Shown here piece after piece: positions 52,698-61,393 of a stretch of 64,000 bases of DNA. This DNA is from Albimonas sp036154955 (GTDB lineage Bacteria; Pseudomonadota; Alphaproteobacteria; Rhodobacterales; Rhodobacteraceae): positions 1 through 64,000 of the forward strand of contig JAYZWL010000149.1 of the NCBI GenBank assembly GCA_036154955.1. The letters run 5' to 3'. Every line of letters begins with the position of its first letter. Positions within the stretch are counted from its first letter, which is position 1. Position numbers and translations under genes: made by a program. The notes under the pieces are model-generated. The model made no database searches and was not told the DNA's origin. It saw only the letters and a list, made by a program, of their open reading frames with translations.

Positions 52698-53933
52698 ATG
52701 ACCGGCCGCCCCCTGCGTCGTCTGCTCGACCTCACCCGCACCGTGGCCCGCGCCGGGCGGCTGACGCCGGGCGCCATCGACCGGGCGGAGCGCGCCTGGG
52801 CGAGCCGGTTGGCGAAGGTGGACGGCGCGCGCTTCCTGGTCTCGGCCGGACCGCGGCACGCGCTGCTCGACGGGGCCGGGGCGACGGCGCTGATCGCGGC
52901 GCTCGACAGCGGCGAGGACCTGCCGCCCGCCGACCTGCGCGGCGCCTTCTCGCCGTGGCGGACCGAGCGGCAGCGGCGCGCCGACAGCCTCGCGCGCCGC
53001 CTGTCGCTCGGCCAGGGCGAGGATCTGACGGCCCTGCTGGCGGCGGAACGCGGGGCGTTCCTCTATCTCAACGTGGCCCAGGCCCAGCTCGACGCGGCGC
53101 GGCTGAAGGCGCTGCGGGGGGGCGGGGCGGCGCGGGCCGTGGCGCTCTGCCACGACCTCACGGCGCTGGAGCGGCCGGAGCTGACCCGACCGACCGAGCC
53201 GACGCGGCTGATGGCGTTTCTCGCCGCCGCCGGGCTGTGCGACGGGCTCTTGCACGCCACGCCCCAGACCGCCGCCATCGCCGCCGCGCATCTGGAAACG
53301 GCCCCGCCGTCCTGCGTGGCACCGCTGGGTCTCACCCCCCTGCCCCGCCCCGCGCCCGGGGCGGCGCAGGCGGAGACGGCGGGCGGCTTCGTGATGCTCG
53401 GCGCCATCGAGCCGCGGCGCAACCACCTGTCGATGCTGTGGATCTGGCAACGGCTGTGGGAGGCGCTGGGAGAGGGGGCGCCGCGGCTGTTCATCCTCGG
53501 CCGCCGCGCCTCGGAGTCGGAGATGGTGGCCGACATCCTCGACCGCGCCCCGATGGCCGGCCGGGTGGTGTTCGAACGCGGCGAGCTGTCGGACGCAGAG
53601 GTGGCCGGCCGGCTTTCGGCCGCCTGCGCCCTGCTCGCCCCCAGCTTCGCCGAAAGCGCGGCGCTGGCGGCGCCGGAGGCGCTGGAACTGGGCTGCCCGG
53701 TGATCGCCGCCGACCTGCCGGAACTGCGCGCCGTCGGCGGAGACGCGCCCGACTATATCGACCCGCTGGATCTGCCGGAATGGCTGGAGACGCTGCTGGC
53801 CTACGCCCATCCGGCCCCCGGCGGACCGGACCCGCGCGCGGCCCAGATCGCCCGGCTCGCGGACTGGCGGCCACGCTCCTGGGCGGCGCATTTCGAGGCG
53901 GCGGACGAACTTTTCGCGCGGATCGGGGCCTGA
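52698..53933 (+). CDS. Glycosyltransferase family 4-like protein
   Basis: 411 residues. The C-terminal half has the GT-B/GT4 signature: GFVMLGAIEPRRNHLSML at the domain start, RLFILGRR, then LLAPSFAESAALAAPEALEL with the family Glu, and GCPVIAADLPELRAVGGDAP. The N-terminal acceptor domain is divergent (GAFLYLNVAQAQLD, ALCHDLTALERPELT). It would transfer a sugar from a nucleotide donor at the cytoplasmic membrane. Neither candidate start (52698 or 52632) has a strong ribosome-binding site; 52698 is closer to the conserved part. Position after galE suggests the same glycan, not proven. Confidence 0.82.
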   Translation: MTGRPLRRLLDLTRTVARAGRLTPGAIDRAERAWASRLAKVDGARFLVSAGPRHALLDGAGATALIAALDSGEDLPPADLRGAFSPWRTERQRRADSLARRLSLGQGEDLTALLAAERGAFLYLNVAQAQLDAARLKALRGGGAARAVALCHDLTALERPELTRPTEPTRLMAFLAAAGLCDGLLHATPQTAAIAAAHLETAPPSCVAPLGLTPLPRPAPGAAQAETAGGFVMLGAIEPRRNHLSMLWIWQRLWEALGEGAPRLFILGRRASESEMVADILDRAPMAGRVVFERGELSDAEVAGRLSAACALLAPSFAESAALAAPEALELGCPVIAADLPELRAVGGDAPDYIDPLDLPEWLETLLAYAHPAPGGPDPRAAQIARLADWRPRSWAAHFEAADELFARIGA

Positions 53934-54161
53934 CGGTCTCGCCTCCCCGATTCTGTCACGCAGGCATCACGTTGAGTCGCGCAACAGAGGGGCGACGGCG
54001 GGAATCGCGCCGGGTCCGCGCTGGGGAAACCGCGGGACCGGAGGACCAGGCGACCCGCCAGGTCCGGCCCTGCTCGCCCGGGGTTCGGACCGCCCTCCGA
54101 CCGCCTGCGGCGCCCTGCGCCCGGGTGAACGCGCCGCGCACGCGGCGCCGGTGGGGGCTGA

Positions 54162-54190
54162 GGGGCCGGACGGCGACGTCCGGCCCCTTT
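54162..54190. terminator. Strong hairpin in a convergent gap
   Basis: A perfect 11-bp stem GGGGCCGGACG (54162–54172) / CGTCCGGCCCC (54177–54187), with GCGA loop and TTT on the plus strand. It separates the GT4 gene from the convergent pcaB and could serve both strands. Confidence 0.75.
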
Positions 54191-54201
54191 CGCGCGTCGT
54201 C

Positions 54202-55578
54202 TCAGGTCGCGGCGCCGGCGCCGGCGCAGGCGTCCCGCGCCAACGCCGCGAAACGGTCGGCATGGGCGGGGGCGAGGCCGAGATGCCGGGCCGGGTCCAG
54301 CGCCTGCGCCCAGTCGACGCCGGCGGCCTCGGGCTCGGCCGCCAGCGCGCCGACCAGCGTTCCGCCGGGCGTCGTCCCCTGCGCGCGCATCGCCGCCTTG
54401 CAGGCCCGCGCGACCAGCGCCTGCGCCTGCGGCCGGGGCAGCCCCTCGGCCACCAGGCGGAAGGCGGCGGCCTCGGCCATGATCAGCCCGCCGCCGGCCA
54501 GCATGTTGGCCTTCATCCGGGCCGGGTCGGGACGCAGGTCGGCGGCGAGGGCCGCTGCGTGGCGCGCGGCGCCGGCGGCGACCAGGCAGAGCTGCGGCAG
54601 GGCCAGCCATTCCTGCAGCCAGGCCGCGCCGTCCCGCTCCTGCCCCGCCAGCATCGCCTGCGAGAGCGCGCCGGCCAGCGGCGCCGCGTGACGGCCCAGC
54701 GCCACCAGCGCCTCCGCCGCCACCGGATTGGCCTTGTTGGGCATGGTGGACGAACCGCCGGCGGTCCCGGCGGCGAGCTCGCCCACCTCCGACTGGCCGA
54801 GCAGGGTCAGGTCGAGGCCGAACTTGCCGAGGCTCCCGGCGATCAGCCCCAGTTCGGCGCCCAGCTCCGCCACGCCGTCGCGGGCCGCGTGCCAGGGCAG
54901 GTCCGGAGCGGCGAGCCCCAGTTCGGCGGCGAGCATCGGCGGAACCTCCGCCGCCCGCGGCCCCATCGCCGCCAGCGTCCCCGCCGCCCCGGCCAGCGAA
55001 ACCTGGAGGAGGCGCGGGCGCAGCTCCGCCAGCCTTGTCCGGGCCCGCAGCAGGGGGGCGCCCCAGATGGCGATGCGGGCGCCGAAGCTGGCGGGCGCCG
55101 CGGCCTGGCCGCGGGTGCGCGCCGCCATCGGCAGGGCGCGATGCCGGGCGGCCGCGGGGCCGAGCGCGGCGAGGACGGCCAGCAGGCGGGCGTCGAGCAG
55201 GTCCAGATAGGCCCGCAGGCGCAGCGCCAGCGCGGTATCGACGATGTCCTGGCTGGTGGCGCCGAAATGCACCCAGGCCGCGTGCTCCGGCGCGCCCATC
55301 GCGGCGCGGAAGGCGGCGACGAAGGCGGGAACCGGCACGCCGGCGGCGGCGGTTCCGGGGGCGAGCGCCGCGGGGTCGATCACCACCTCGCGCGAGGCGC
55401 GGTGGATGGCGGCGGCCGCCGTCTCCGGAATCAGGCCCAGCGCGCCCTGCGCCCGGGCCAGCGCGCCTTCGACCAGCAGCATGGCGCGCAGTTCGGCCGG
55501 GGCCGAAAACAGGCGGGCGGCGTCCGGGTCGGAGACGAGATCGCGCAGCATCGGGCTGTCGAAGGGCGTGGCGGACAT
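54202..55578 (-). CDS. pcaB: 3-carboxy-cis,cis-muconate cycloisomerase
   Basis: A 458-residue member of the fumarase/aspartase superfamily that lactonises 3-carboxymuconate, the second step of protocatechuate breakdown. The signature GGSSTMPNKANPVAAEAL is intact, as are VHFGATSQDIVDTALAL and RTRGQAAAPASFG. It is the last gene of the pca cluster, and is separated from pcaG by a chemoreceptor gene, which is unusual. GGAG lies before the ATG at 55578; an in-frame ATG 18 bases upstream is possible. Confidence 0.94.
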   Translation of the reverse strand: MSATPFDSPMLRDLVSDPDAARLFSAPAELRAMLLVEGALARAQGALGLIPETAAAAIHRASREVVIDPAALAPGTAAAGVPVPAFVAAFRAAMGAPEHAAWVHFGATSQDIVDTALALRLRAYLDLLDARLLAVLAALGPAAARHRALPMAARTRGQAAAPASFGARIAIWGAPLLRARTRLAELRPRLLQVSLAGAAGTLAAMGPRAAEVPPMLAAELGLAAPDLPWHAARDGVAELGAELGLIAGSLGKFGLDLTLLGQSEVGELAAGTAGGSSTMPNKANPVAAEALVALGRHAAPLAGALSQAMLAGQERDGAAWLQEWLALPQLCLVAAGAARHAAALAADLRPDPARMKANMLAGGGLIMAEAAAFRLVAEGLPRPQAQALVARACKAAMRAQGTTPGGTLVGALAAEPEAAGVDWAQALDPARHLGLAPAHADRFAALARDACAGAGAAT

Positions 55579-55909
55579 CGCGGGCTCCGGGCGCATCGGG
55601 AGAGTTCGGCGCGCGGACCATGCGCCGCGAGACCGAAGGGCGCAACCGCACGCGGTGAGGGTCGGACATGGTTGCGGCGGGACGCGGGCGCGGCGGGATG
55701 CGGGCGCGGGGGGGAACGGGTGCACCGGTATAAAGGCGCGGAGGGAGGTGGACGCGGTCGGACGAAGGCGCGGGAGAGCATAGGCGCGGCGGGACGCGGG
55801 CGCGGCGTGGACATGCGCCAAGGCGCTGCGCATGGCGTCCGGGCGCAGCGCGGCGCGCGATCCGGGGCGTCAGGCGAGGAGGCGCCCCGGCGCGGGACCC
55901 CGCGCCGCG
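55579..55909. repeat. Spacer between chemoreceptor and pcaB with 16-base repeats
   Basis: 331 bases. The word GCGGCGGGA(C/T)GCGGGC repeats in tandem with a 16-base period (about 55674–55709) and again, once, near 55786–55815. The stretch has no coding frame that looks real. Given its size it may hold a separate promoter for pcaB. Confidence 0.5.
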
Positions 55910-58192
55910 TCAGGCGGCGCGGCGGGCCCGGCCGCCGCCGGGAAGGCGGAAACGATCGGCCAACGCCTCGGCCTGGCCCATCAGACGGCTGAGCTCGGCG
56001 GTGGCGGATGCGGTGCGCTCCGCCGTCTCGGCATTGGCCTGGGTGTCGCCGTCGAGCTCCCGGATCACCGCGGTCGTCTCCGACACCGAGGCGGCGAGCT
56101 GGGCGTTCTCGCGGCTGATTTCGCCGATCGCGGCGGAAAGACGGGTGACCACGTCGCGGATGCCGGTCAACGCCTCTCCCGTCGCCTCGCCGAGCCGGAC
56201 TCCCTGCTCGACCTTCTGGTTGGAGTCCTGGATCAGGTGGGCGATGTCCTTGGCGGCGTCCGACGACCGCTGGGCGAGGGTGCGCACTTCGGCGGCCACC
56301 ACAGCGAAGCCCTTGCCGGCCTCGCCGGCGCGGGCCGCCTCCACCGCGGCGTTGAGCGCCAGCAGGTTGGTCTGGAAGGCGATCGAGTCGATCACCCCGA
56401 CGATCTCGGCGATGCGCTGGGCGCTTTCCTGGATGGCGCCGATGGCGGCGATGGAGCGCATCACCACCTCGTGGCTCGATTCGGTGCGTTGCTCCGCCAG
56501 GCGCGCGTCCTCGGCCGCTTCGCCGGAGCGGGCGGCGGTGTTGGCGACGCGGCCGGTCATCTCCTCCGTCGCCGCGGAGGTCTGCTCCAGCGCCGCGGCC
56601 TGCGACTCGGCGCGGGCCGCGAGATGGCGGCTTTCCTCGGCCAGGCCGCGGGCGCCTTCGCCGGCCTGGGCGGAGAGGGACTGCACTTCCCGGATCATGT
56701 CGGCGAGCCGGGACGACGCGCGGTCGGCGTCGCCGGCGAGCGCGGCGTAGGCGCCCTTCCAGCCGCCTTTCATCCGCCGCGAAAGGTCGCCCTCGGCGAG
56801 GGCGGAGAGGGCGGCGCCGGTCTCCTCCACCACCTCCTGCACCACGCCGACCAGACGGTTCACGTCGGCGGCCAGCGCATCGAGCGCGGCCTCCCCGTGG
56901 CTGACCGGCAGGCGGCCGTCGAGCCGGCCGGTCGCGACCGCCTCCGCCATCGCGGCCAGCCGGTCGTTGAGCGCGGCGGCGGCGTCGGCGCGCCTGCGGG
57001 CCGCGTCCGCGGCGCGGTTGGCGCCGTCCTCAAGCTCCCGCTGGCGCAGCATCGCGTCGCGGAAGCCGCCCAGCGCGTCGCGCAGGCGGCCGACCTCGTC
57101 CCCCGCCCGCCAGCCCGGCGGCGCCGCATCCAGATCGCCGGATGCCAGGCGCCCCATCACCCCGGAGAGCTCGGCCAGCCGGCCGCCGATCACCCGCCCG
57201 AGCCAGCGCGCCGAGACGACCGCCACCGCGAGGAAGGCCAGCGCGGAGACCAGCGGCAGGGCGAGCGCGAGGGTGCGGTTCTCCCGCAGGCGGGCCATGC
57301 CGATGTCCATGCCCTCATGGATCAGCTCCTCCGCCTCGTCGGCGCGCGCGAAGAAGTCGTCATAGGCGGCGTCGAAGGCGAGTTCGGCCTGCTCGCGCGC
57401 CGACGCGGCCTCGACCGCCGCGGCGCGGCGGACGGAGGCGAGTTCGGCGAAGCGCGCGAGATCGGCCAGAACCGGCTCCAGCGCCGCGGCGACCTCCGGC
57501 ATACGGGCGGCGGCGGCGCGCAGCGCGGCGGCGGCGGCGTCGAAGGCGGCGACCGCCTGGCCGAATTCCTCCCCCGCATCGCCGCCGAGCACCTCCTCCA
57601 CCAGCAGGTGACCATGGGAGATGAGCTGGCGCGCGGCGCCGACGTCGCGCTGCACGAAGGCGTCGAAGGGCGCCAGCGCGGCGGCGGCGGCGGCGTCCTC
57701 CTCCAGCCCGTCGTAGAGCGTATCGAACGCCTCGTCCGCGCCGGTGCCCACGCCCTGCGCCGAAGCCAGCAGCGCATGGCGCGCCTCCGCCGCCCGTTCG
57801 AAATCGTCGAGCCCGCGCAGAACCCGCCCGATCCGCTCCGCCACGCGGGGATCGGCGGTGGCCAGGAAGCGCCCCTCGTCATTCTCCCCGCCTTCGAGGA
57901 TGGCGCGCGCGTAGAAGCGGCTTTCGGCGAGGAAGGCGAGCACCTCCGAGAAATCCTCGGCGGCGTCGCCGGCCATCAGCTCCTCCATCACCAGGTGGGC
58001 CTGGGCGGCGTTGAGCTTGATCTCCATCGCCGCGTCGCCGAGGGGGGCGAGGCCGGCCCCGACCTCCTCCCCGCTGTCGGCCGCGCGCTTGGCGGTGAAC
58101 CACGCGCCCGCCTGGAACAGCCCGCTCATCATCGCCAGCGCGGCGAAGACCAGCATCAGCTTGCGTCCGGCGGGAAGGTCGTCGAGCGACAT
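55910..58192 (-). CDS. Methyl-accepting chemotaxis protein inside the pca cluster
   Basis: A 760-residue chemoreceptor. TM1 is near residues 10–30 and TM2 near 300–325. The periplasmic part is helical with an internal duplication: AAQAHLVMEELMAGDAAEDF and ISHGHLLVEEVLGGDAGEEF share the (A/G)HL-x-x-EE-x-x-GDA-E-F pattern. HAMP follows TM2. The signalling hairpin (IAFQTNLLALNAAVEAARAG, near residue 600) is intact. No CheR/CheB tethering pentapeptide at the C-terminus. Located between pcaG and pcaB on the same strand, it may sense protocatechuate or related acids, as PcaY does in Pseudomonas putida; the ligand is inferred from context only. Confidence 0.9.
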   Translation of the reverse strand: MSLDDLPAGRKLMLVFAALAMMSGLFQAGAWFTAKRAADSGEEVGAGLAPLGDAAMEIKLNAAQAHLVMEELMAGDAAEDFSEVLAFLAESRFYARAILEGGENDEGRFLATADPRVAERIGRVLRGLDDFERAAEARHALLASAQGVGTGADEAFDTLYDGLEEDAAAAAALAPFDAFVQRDVGAARQLISHGHLLVEEVLGGDAGEEFGQAVAAFDAAAAALRAAAARMPEVAAALEPVLADLARFAELASVRRAAAVEAASAREQAELAFDAAYDDFFARADEAEELIHEGMDIGMARLRENRTLALALPLVSALAFLAVAVVSARWLGRVIGGRLAELSGVMGRLASGDLDAAPPGWRAGDEVGRLRDALGGFRDAMLRQRELEDGANRAADAARRRADAAAALNDRLAAMAEAVATGRLDGRLPVSHGEAALDALAADVNRLVGVVQEVVEETGAALSALAEGDLSRRMKGGWKGAYAALAGDADRASSRLADMIREVQSLSAQAGEGARGLAEESRHLAARAESQAAALEQTSAATEEMTGRVANTAARSGEAAEDARLAEQRTESSHEVVMRSIAAIGAIQESAQRIAEIVGVIDSIAFQTNLLALNAAVEAARAGEAGKGFAVVAAEVRTLAQRSSDAAKDIAHLIQDSNQKVEQGVRLGEATGEALTGIRDVVTRLSAAIGEISRENAQLAASVSETTAVIRELDGDTQANAETAERTASATAELSRLMGQAEALADRFRLPGGGRARRAA

Positions 58193-58325
58193 GGCGCGGC
58201 CTCGAATCCGGTGACGGGGTGGCCTTGCCTAACCCCGGCACGGTCAACAAACCGCTAAGAGGCGCGCCCCCGGAGAAGCCCGCCCCCCCCGCATGCCGGC
58301 CGCGGGCGGGGCGAGGTCGGGGGCG

Positions 58326-58967
58326 TCAGATGTCGAAGAACACCGTCTCCCGCTCTCCCTGCAGGCGGATGTCGAAGCGGAAGGCGCCCGGCCCCTCCTG
58401 CACCGCGATCAGGGTGGCGGCGCGGTCGCGATGCTCGATGCGGGCGAGCACCGGGTCCTCTGCGTTGGCCACCGCCTCGTCGGGGAAATACATGCGGGTG
58501 TGCAGCCCGATGTTCACGCCGCGCGCCACGATCCAGAAGGTGATGTGCGGGGCCATGAGGCGGCCGTCCTTGAAGGGCACGCGGCCGGGGCGGACGGTCT
58601 CGAACGTCCATTCCCCGGTCTCGCCGTCCGAGGCGCAGCGGCCGAAGCCGGAGAAGGCCGCGTCGGCGACGCCCCGCGGCTCCCCGATCCCCGGATGCAG
58701 GCCGGCGGCGTCGGCCTGCCAGATCTCCACCAGCGCGTCGCGCACCGGGGCGCCGGCTCCGTCCCAGACGCAGCCGCGCAGGGTGATCCGCTCCCCCTGC
58801 GCGCCGGGGTCGAGCATGGAGCGGCCCAGATCCTCGGGATACACCCCCTCGATCTCCGCGTGATTGGGGGTGAGGCCGATATGCACATAGGGCCCGGCGG
58901 TCTGGGAGGGCGTCTCCCGGAACTGGCCGGAGAGGTCGTTGGGCAGGTCGTGGCGCAGGCGGCTCAT
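58326..58967 (-). CDS. pcaG: Protocatechuate 3,4-dioxygenase alpha subunit
   Basis: A 213-residue non-catalytic-iron subunit of the intradiol ring-cleaving dioxygenase. SQTAGPYVHIGLTP and ALVEIWQADAAG are family hallmarks, with FGRCASD and HITFWIVARGVNIGLHTRMY following. It lacks the iron-ligand tyrosines carried by the beta chain. It starts 1 base after the pcaH stop, giving paired synthesis of the two subunits. 133 bases separate it from the chemoreceptor downstream. Confidence 0.95.
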   Translation of the reverse strand: MSRLRHDLPNDLSGQFRETPSQTAGPYVHIGLTPNHAEIEGVYPEDLGRSMLDPGAQGERITLRGCVWDGAGAPVRDALVEIWQADAAGLHPGIGEPRGVADAAFSGFGRCASDGETGEWTFETVRPGRVPFKDGRLMAPHITFWIVARGVNIGLHTRMYFPDEAVANAEDPVLARIEHRDRAATLIAVQEGPGAFRFDIRLQGERETVFFDI

Positions 58968-58968
58968 C

Positions 58969-59721
58969 TCACAGCCCCTCCATCCGGTTTTCGAAGAGCG
59001 TCGAGCGGCGCCCGCGCAGCACGATGTCGAAGCGGTAGCAGAGCGCGTCCATCGGCACGGCGTTGCGCAGGTCGAGCGGCGCGATCAGCCGTTCCACCGC
59101 CGCCCGGTCGGGGATGGTGTTCACGATCGGGCATTTCCAGATCAGCGGATCGCCCTCGAAATACATCTGGGTGATCAGCCGCTGGCCGAAGCCGTGGCCG
59201 AAGAGCGAGAAGTGGATATGCGCGGGCCGCCAGTCGTTCGGGCCGTTGGGCCAGGGATAGGGGCCGGGCTGGATGGTGCGGAAGCGATACCAGCCGGCCT
59301 CGTCGGTCAGGCAGCGCCCGCAGCCGCCGAAATCGGGGTCGAGGGGCGCGAGGTAGCTTTCCTTCTTGTGCCGGTAGCGGCCGCCGGCGTTGGCCTGCCA
59401 GACCTCCAGCAGCGCGCCGGGGACCGGGCGGCCGTTCTCGTCCAGCACCCGGCCGTGGACGATGATGCGCGGACCGACGGGCGTATGCCCGGGGCGGGCG
59501 AAGTTCAGCGTCAGGTCGTCGTCGAGCGGCCCGAGCTGGTCATGGCCGAACACCGGCCCGGTGAGCTCGGACAGGGTCGAGTCCAGCGCCACCAGCGGGC
59601 GGGAGGGCGAGCGCAGCACCGAGGTCTTGTAGCCCGGGTCGTAGGGCTTAGGGTGCCAGCCGTTGCGCTCCCGCGTGAAATAGGCCCCTTCGGGATGGGC
59701 CAGGTCGCTTTCGAATTCCAT
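58969..59721 (-). CDS. pcaH: Protocatechuate 3,4-dioxygenase beta subunit
   Basis: A 250-residue iron-bearing subunit that opens protocatechuate to 3-carboxy-cis,cis-muconate. The four Fe(III) ligands are visible: Tyr116 (GGRYRHKK), Tyr155 (PGPYPW), His168 and His170 (PAHIHFS), with the same mutual spacing as in the Pseudomonas enzyme. GCGRCLTDEAGWYRFRT and the C-terminal RFDIVLRG are typical. Upstream it is separated from pcaC by 251 bases that hold a tandem repeat. Confidence 0.97.
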   Translation of the reverse strand: MEFESDLAHPEGAYFTRERNGWHPKPYDPGYKTSVLRSPSRPLVALDSTLSELTGPVFGHDQLGPLDDDLTLNFARPGHTPVGPRIIVHGRVLDENGRPVPGALLEVWQANAGGRYRHKKESYLAPLDPDFGGCGRCLTDEAGWYRFRTIQPGPYPWPNGPNDWRPAHIHFSLFGHGFGQRLITQMYFEGDPLIWKCPIVNTIPDRAAVERLIAPLDLRNAVPMDALCYRFDIVLRGRRSTLFENRMEGL

Positions 59722-59884
59722 CGCCGCCTCCTGCGCGATCCTCCCCGCGCGGTCCTTCCAGTGGCGGGCGTCCGCGGCGCGGGCGCCCCGCCGGGCTCCC
59801 TTCCCGGCGTTTCGATGCGCCGGGGCCGCCCCCGGCCGCCCGGCGAGGGGCGCGGCCCCGGTCGGGCTTGGCCCCGTCGCCCGC

Positions 59885-59953
59885 GGCCCCGACGAGCAGG
59901 GCCCCGTCCAGCAGGGCCCCGTCCAGCAGGCCCCGTCCAGCAGGGCCCCGTCG
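59885..59953. repeat. 15-base tandem repeat between pcaH and pcaC
   Basis: GGCCCCGTCCAGCAG repeats about five times, with GGCCCC words at 59885, 59900, 59915, 59929 and 59944 (one copy is a base short). The first and last copies are degenerate. It lies in the 251-base gap between two genes of the cluster and might affect read-through. Confidence 0.7.
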
Positions 59954-59972
59954 CGCGAGGGCGATTCCGCGC

Positions 59973-60410
59973 CTAGGTGGCGTCCGTCTCCGCGGCCTCG
60001 CGCTCGGCGAAGACCTGCTTGGCGATGCGGAAGGCGGTGTTGGCGGCCGGCACACCGGCATAGACCGCCACATGCAAAAGCGCCTCGCGCACGTCTTCGG
60101 GGCTGGCCCCGGTATTGGCCGTGGCGCGGGTGTGGAGCGCGAACTCCTCCTCCCGTCCCAGCCCGGCCAGCAGCGCCAGCGTGATCAAGGAACGTTCACG
60201 TTTGGTTAACTGCTCCCCCGACCAGACGGTTCCCCACGCGCCTTCGGTGATGAAATCCACGAAGGGTTTGTCGAAAAGCGTCGCGGTCCCCTGGGAGCGG
60301 TTCACATGGGCGTCGCCCAGCACCGCGCGGCGGGTGGCCTCGCCCGTGGCGCGGCGGGCGGCGCCCGGTCCGGCTTCGGGGCCGGTTTCGGGGGTGTTCT
60401 GGTCGCTCAT
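59973..60410 (-). CDS. pcaC: 4-carboxymuconolactone decarboxylase
   Basis: A 145-residue AhpD-fold decarboxylase that converts 4-carboxymuconolactone to 3-oxoadipate enol-lactone. GDAHVNRSQ, GAWGTVWSG, RSLITLALLAGLGREEEFAL and NTGASPEDVREALLHVAVY cover the family core. An extra Ala/Gly-rich stretch of about 20 residues precedes the core. Its start overlaps the pcaD stop by 4 bases, so the two steps are translationally coupled. Confidence 0.95.
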   Translation of the reverse strand: MSDQNTPETGPEAGPGAARRATGEATRRAVLGDAHVNRSQGTATLFDKPFVDFITEGAWGTVWSGEQLTKRERSLITLALLAGLGREEEFALHTRATANTGASPEDVREALLHVAVYAGVPAANTAFRIAKQVFAEREAAETDAT

Positions 60411-61198
60411 CGTCCGATCTCCGACAGGAAGGCGGTCAGCATGGCCGCGCAGGTGTTGGGATGCTCGATGCAGGGCAGGTGGCCCGCCTCGCGCACCAGC
60501 TCGAACCGGGCGCCGGCGATCAGGTCGGCGGTGGCCTCGACCACGTCGGGAGGCGTGGAGCCGTCCTCGTCCCCGCAGATCGCCAGCACCGGCAGCCCCA
60601 GCCGGGCGGTGGAGGCCCTCAGGTCCGCGTCGCGCAGCGCCCGGCAGCAGGCGACGTAGCCCTTCGCCTCGGTGCGCGACAGCATGGCCTTCCACATCGC
60701 CAGCGCCTCGGGCCTGTTGGCCCGGAAGGCGGCGGAGAACCACTTGGCGATCACCCCCTCGGCGATGGCGGCGACGCCGTGCGCCTCCACCTGCGCGATG
60801 CGGCTTTCCCAGCTCATCGGCTCCCCGATCCGCGCGGCGGTGTCCATCAGCACCAGCGCCCGGGTCAGGTCCGGCCGCCGCGCCGCCAGGGCCTGGGCGA
60901 CCATGCCGCCGATCGACAGGCCGACCACCACCGCCCGGCGCACCTCCAGCCGGTCCAGCAGGGCGGCGAGGTCGTCGGCCAGGTCCTCCACCGAGCAGGC
61001 GTCGGAGGGGGCCTCCGACAGCCCGTGGCCGCGGGTGTCGTAGCGGATGAAGCGCAGGCGGGAGGACATCCGCGCCACCGTCTCGTCCCAGATCCGGAAA
61101 TCGGTGCCCAGCGAGTTGGAGAACACCACCGGGAGCCCGCCCCGGTCGCCCTCGTCGGCGTAGTGGAGCGTCACGCCGTTCACGCGCATGGCCTGCAT
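60407..61198 (-). CDS. pcaD: 3-oxoadipate enol-lactonase
   Basis: A 263-residue alpha/beta hydrolase that opens 3-oxoadipate enol-lactone to 3-oxoadipate. The nucleophile elbow is GLSIGG, the oxyanion region SNSLGTDFRIWD, and the catalytic His is in EAGHLPCIEHP; the Asp is likely in CGDEDGSTPP. GGGAGGGAC precedes the ATG at 61198. It is the first gene of the pca cluster and is divergent from the IclR regulator. Genes for the later beta-ketoadipate steps (pcaI, J, F) are not in the window. Confidence 0.95.
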   Translation of the reverse strand: MQAMRVNGVTLHYADEGDRGGLPVVFSNSLGTDFRIWDETVARMSSRLRFIRYDTRGHGLSEAPSDACSVEDLADDLAALLDRLEVRRAVVVGLSIGGMVAQALAARRPDLTRALVLMDTAARIGEPMSWESRIAQVEAHGVAAIAEGVIAKWFSAAFRANRPEALAMWKAMLSRTEAKGYVACCRALRDADLRASTARLGLPVLAICGDEDGSTPPDVVEATADLIAGARFELVREAGHLPCIEHPNTCAAMLTAFLSEIGR

Positions 61199-61290
61199 GC
61201 CTGTCCCTCCCCTGATTTCCGTCGCCGCGCCCCGTTCTGCGCGGGGCGCCGGCCGGTCCGCGCGGGCCGGCGCCCGGCGGATCACGAAGT

Positions 61291-61298
61291 TGTATACA
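61291..61298. promoter_or_regulatory. Candidate IclR operator
   Basis: The perfect palindrome TGTATACA, within GTTGTATACAGC, lies in the 195-base gap between divergent pcaD and iclR. It is a conspicuous AT-rich island in GC-rich DNA. IclR and GntR-type repressors often bind such cores; binding here is inferred. Confidence 0.5.
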
Positions 61299-61393
61299 GC
61301 GCCGTCCGCCACGCCAAGCCGAAGCGCGTCCTGCGCTCTGGTCAGCGGCGCGGATCGGGCTAAGTGCCGGTCAACAGGCAAAGGAGGCCGCGG

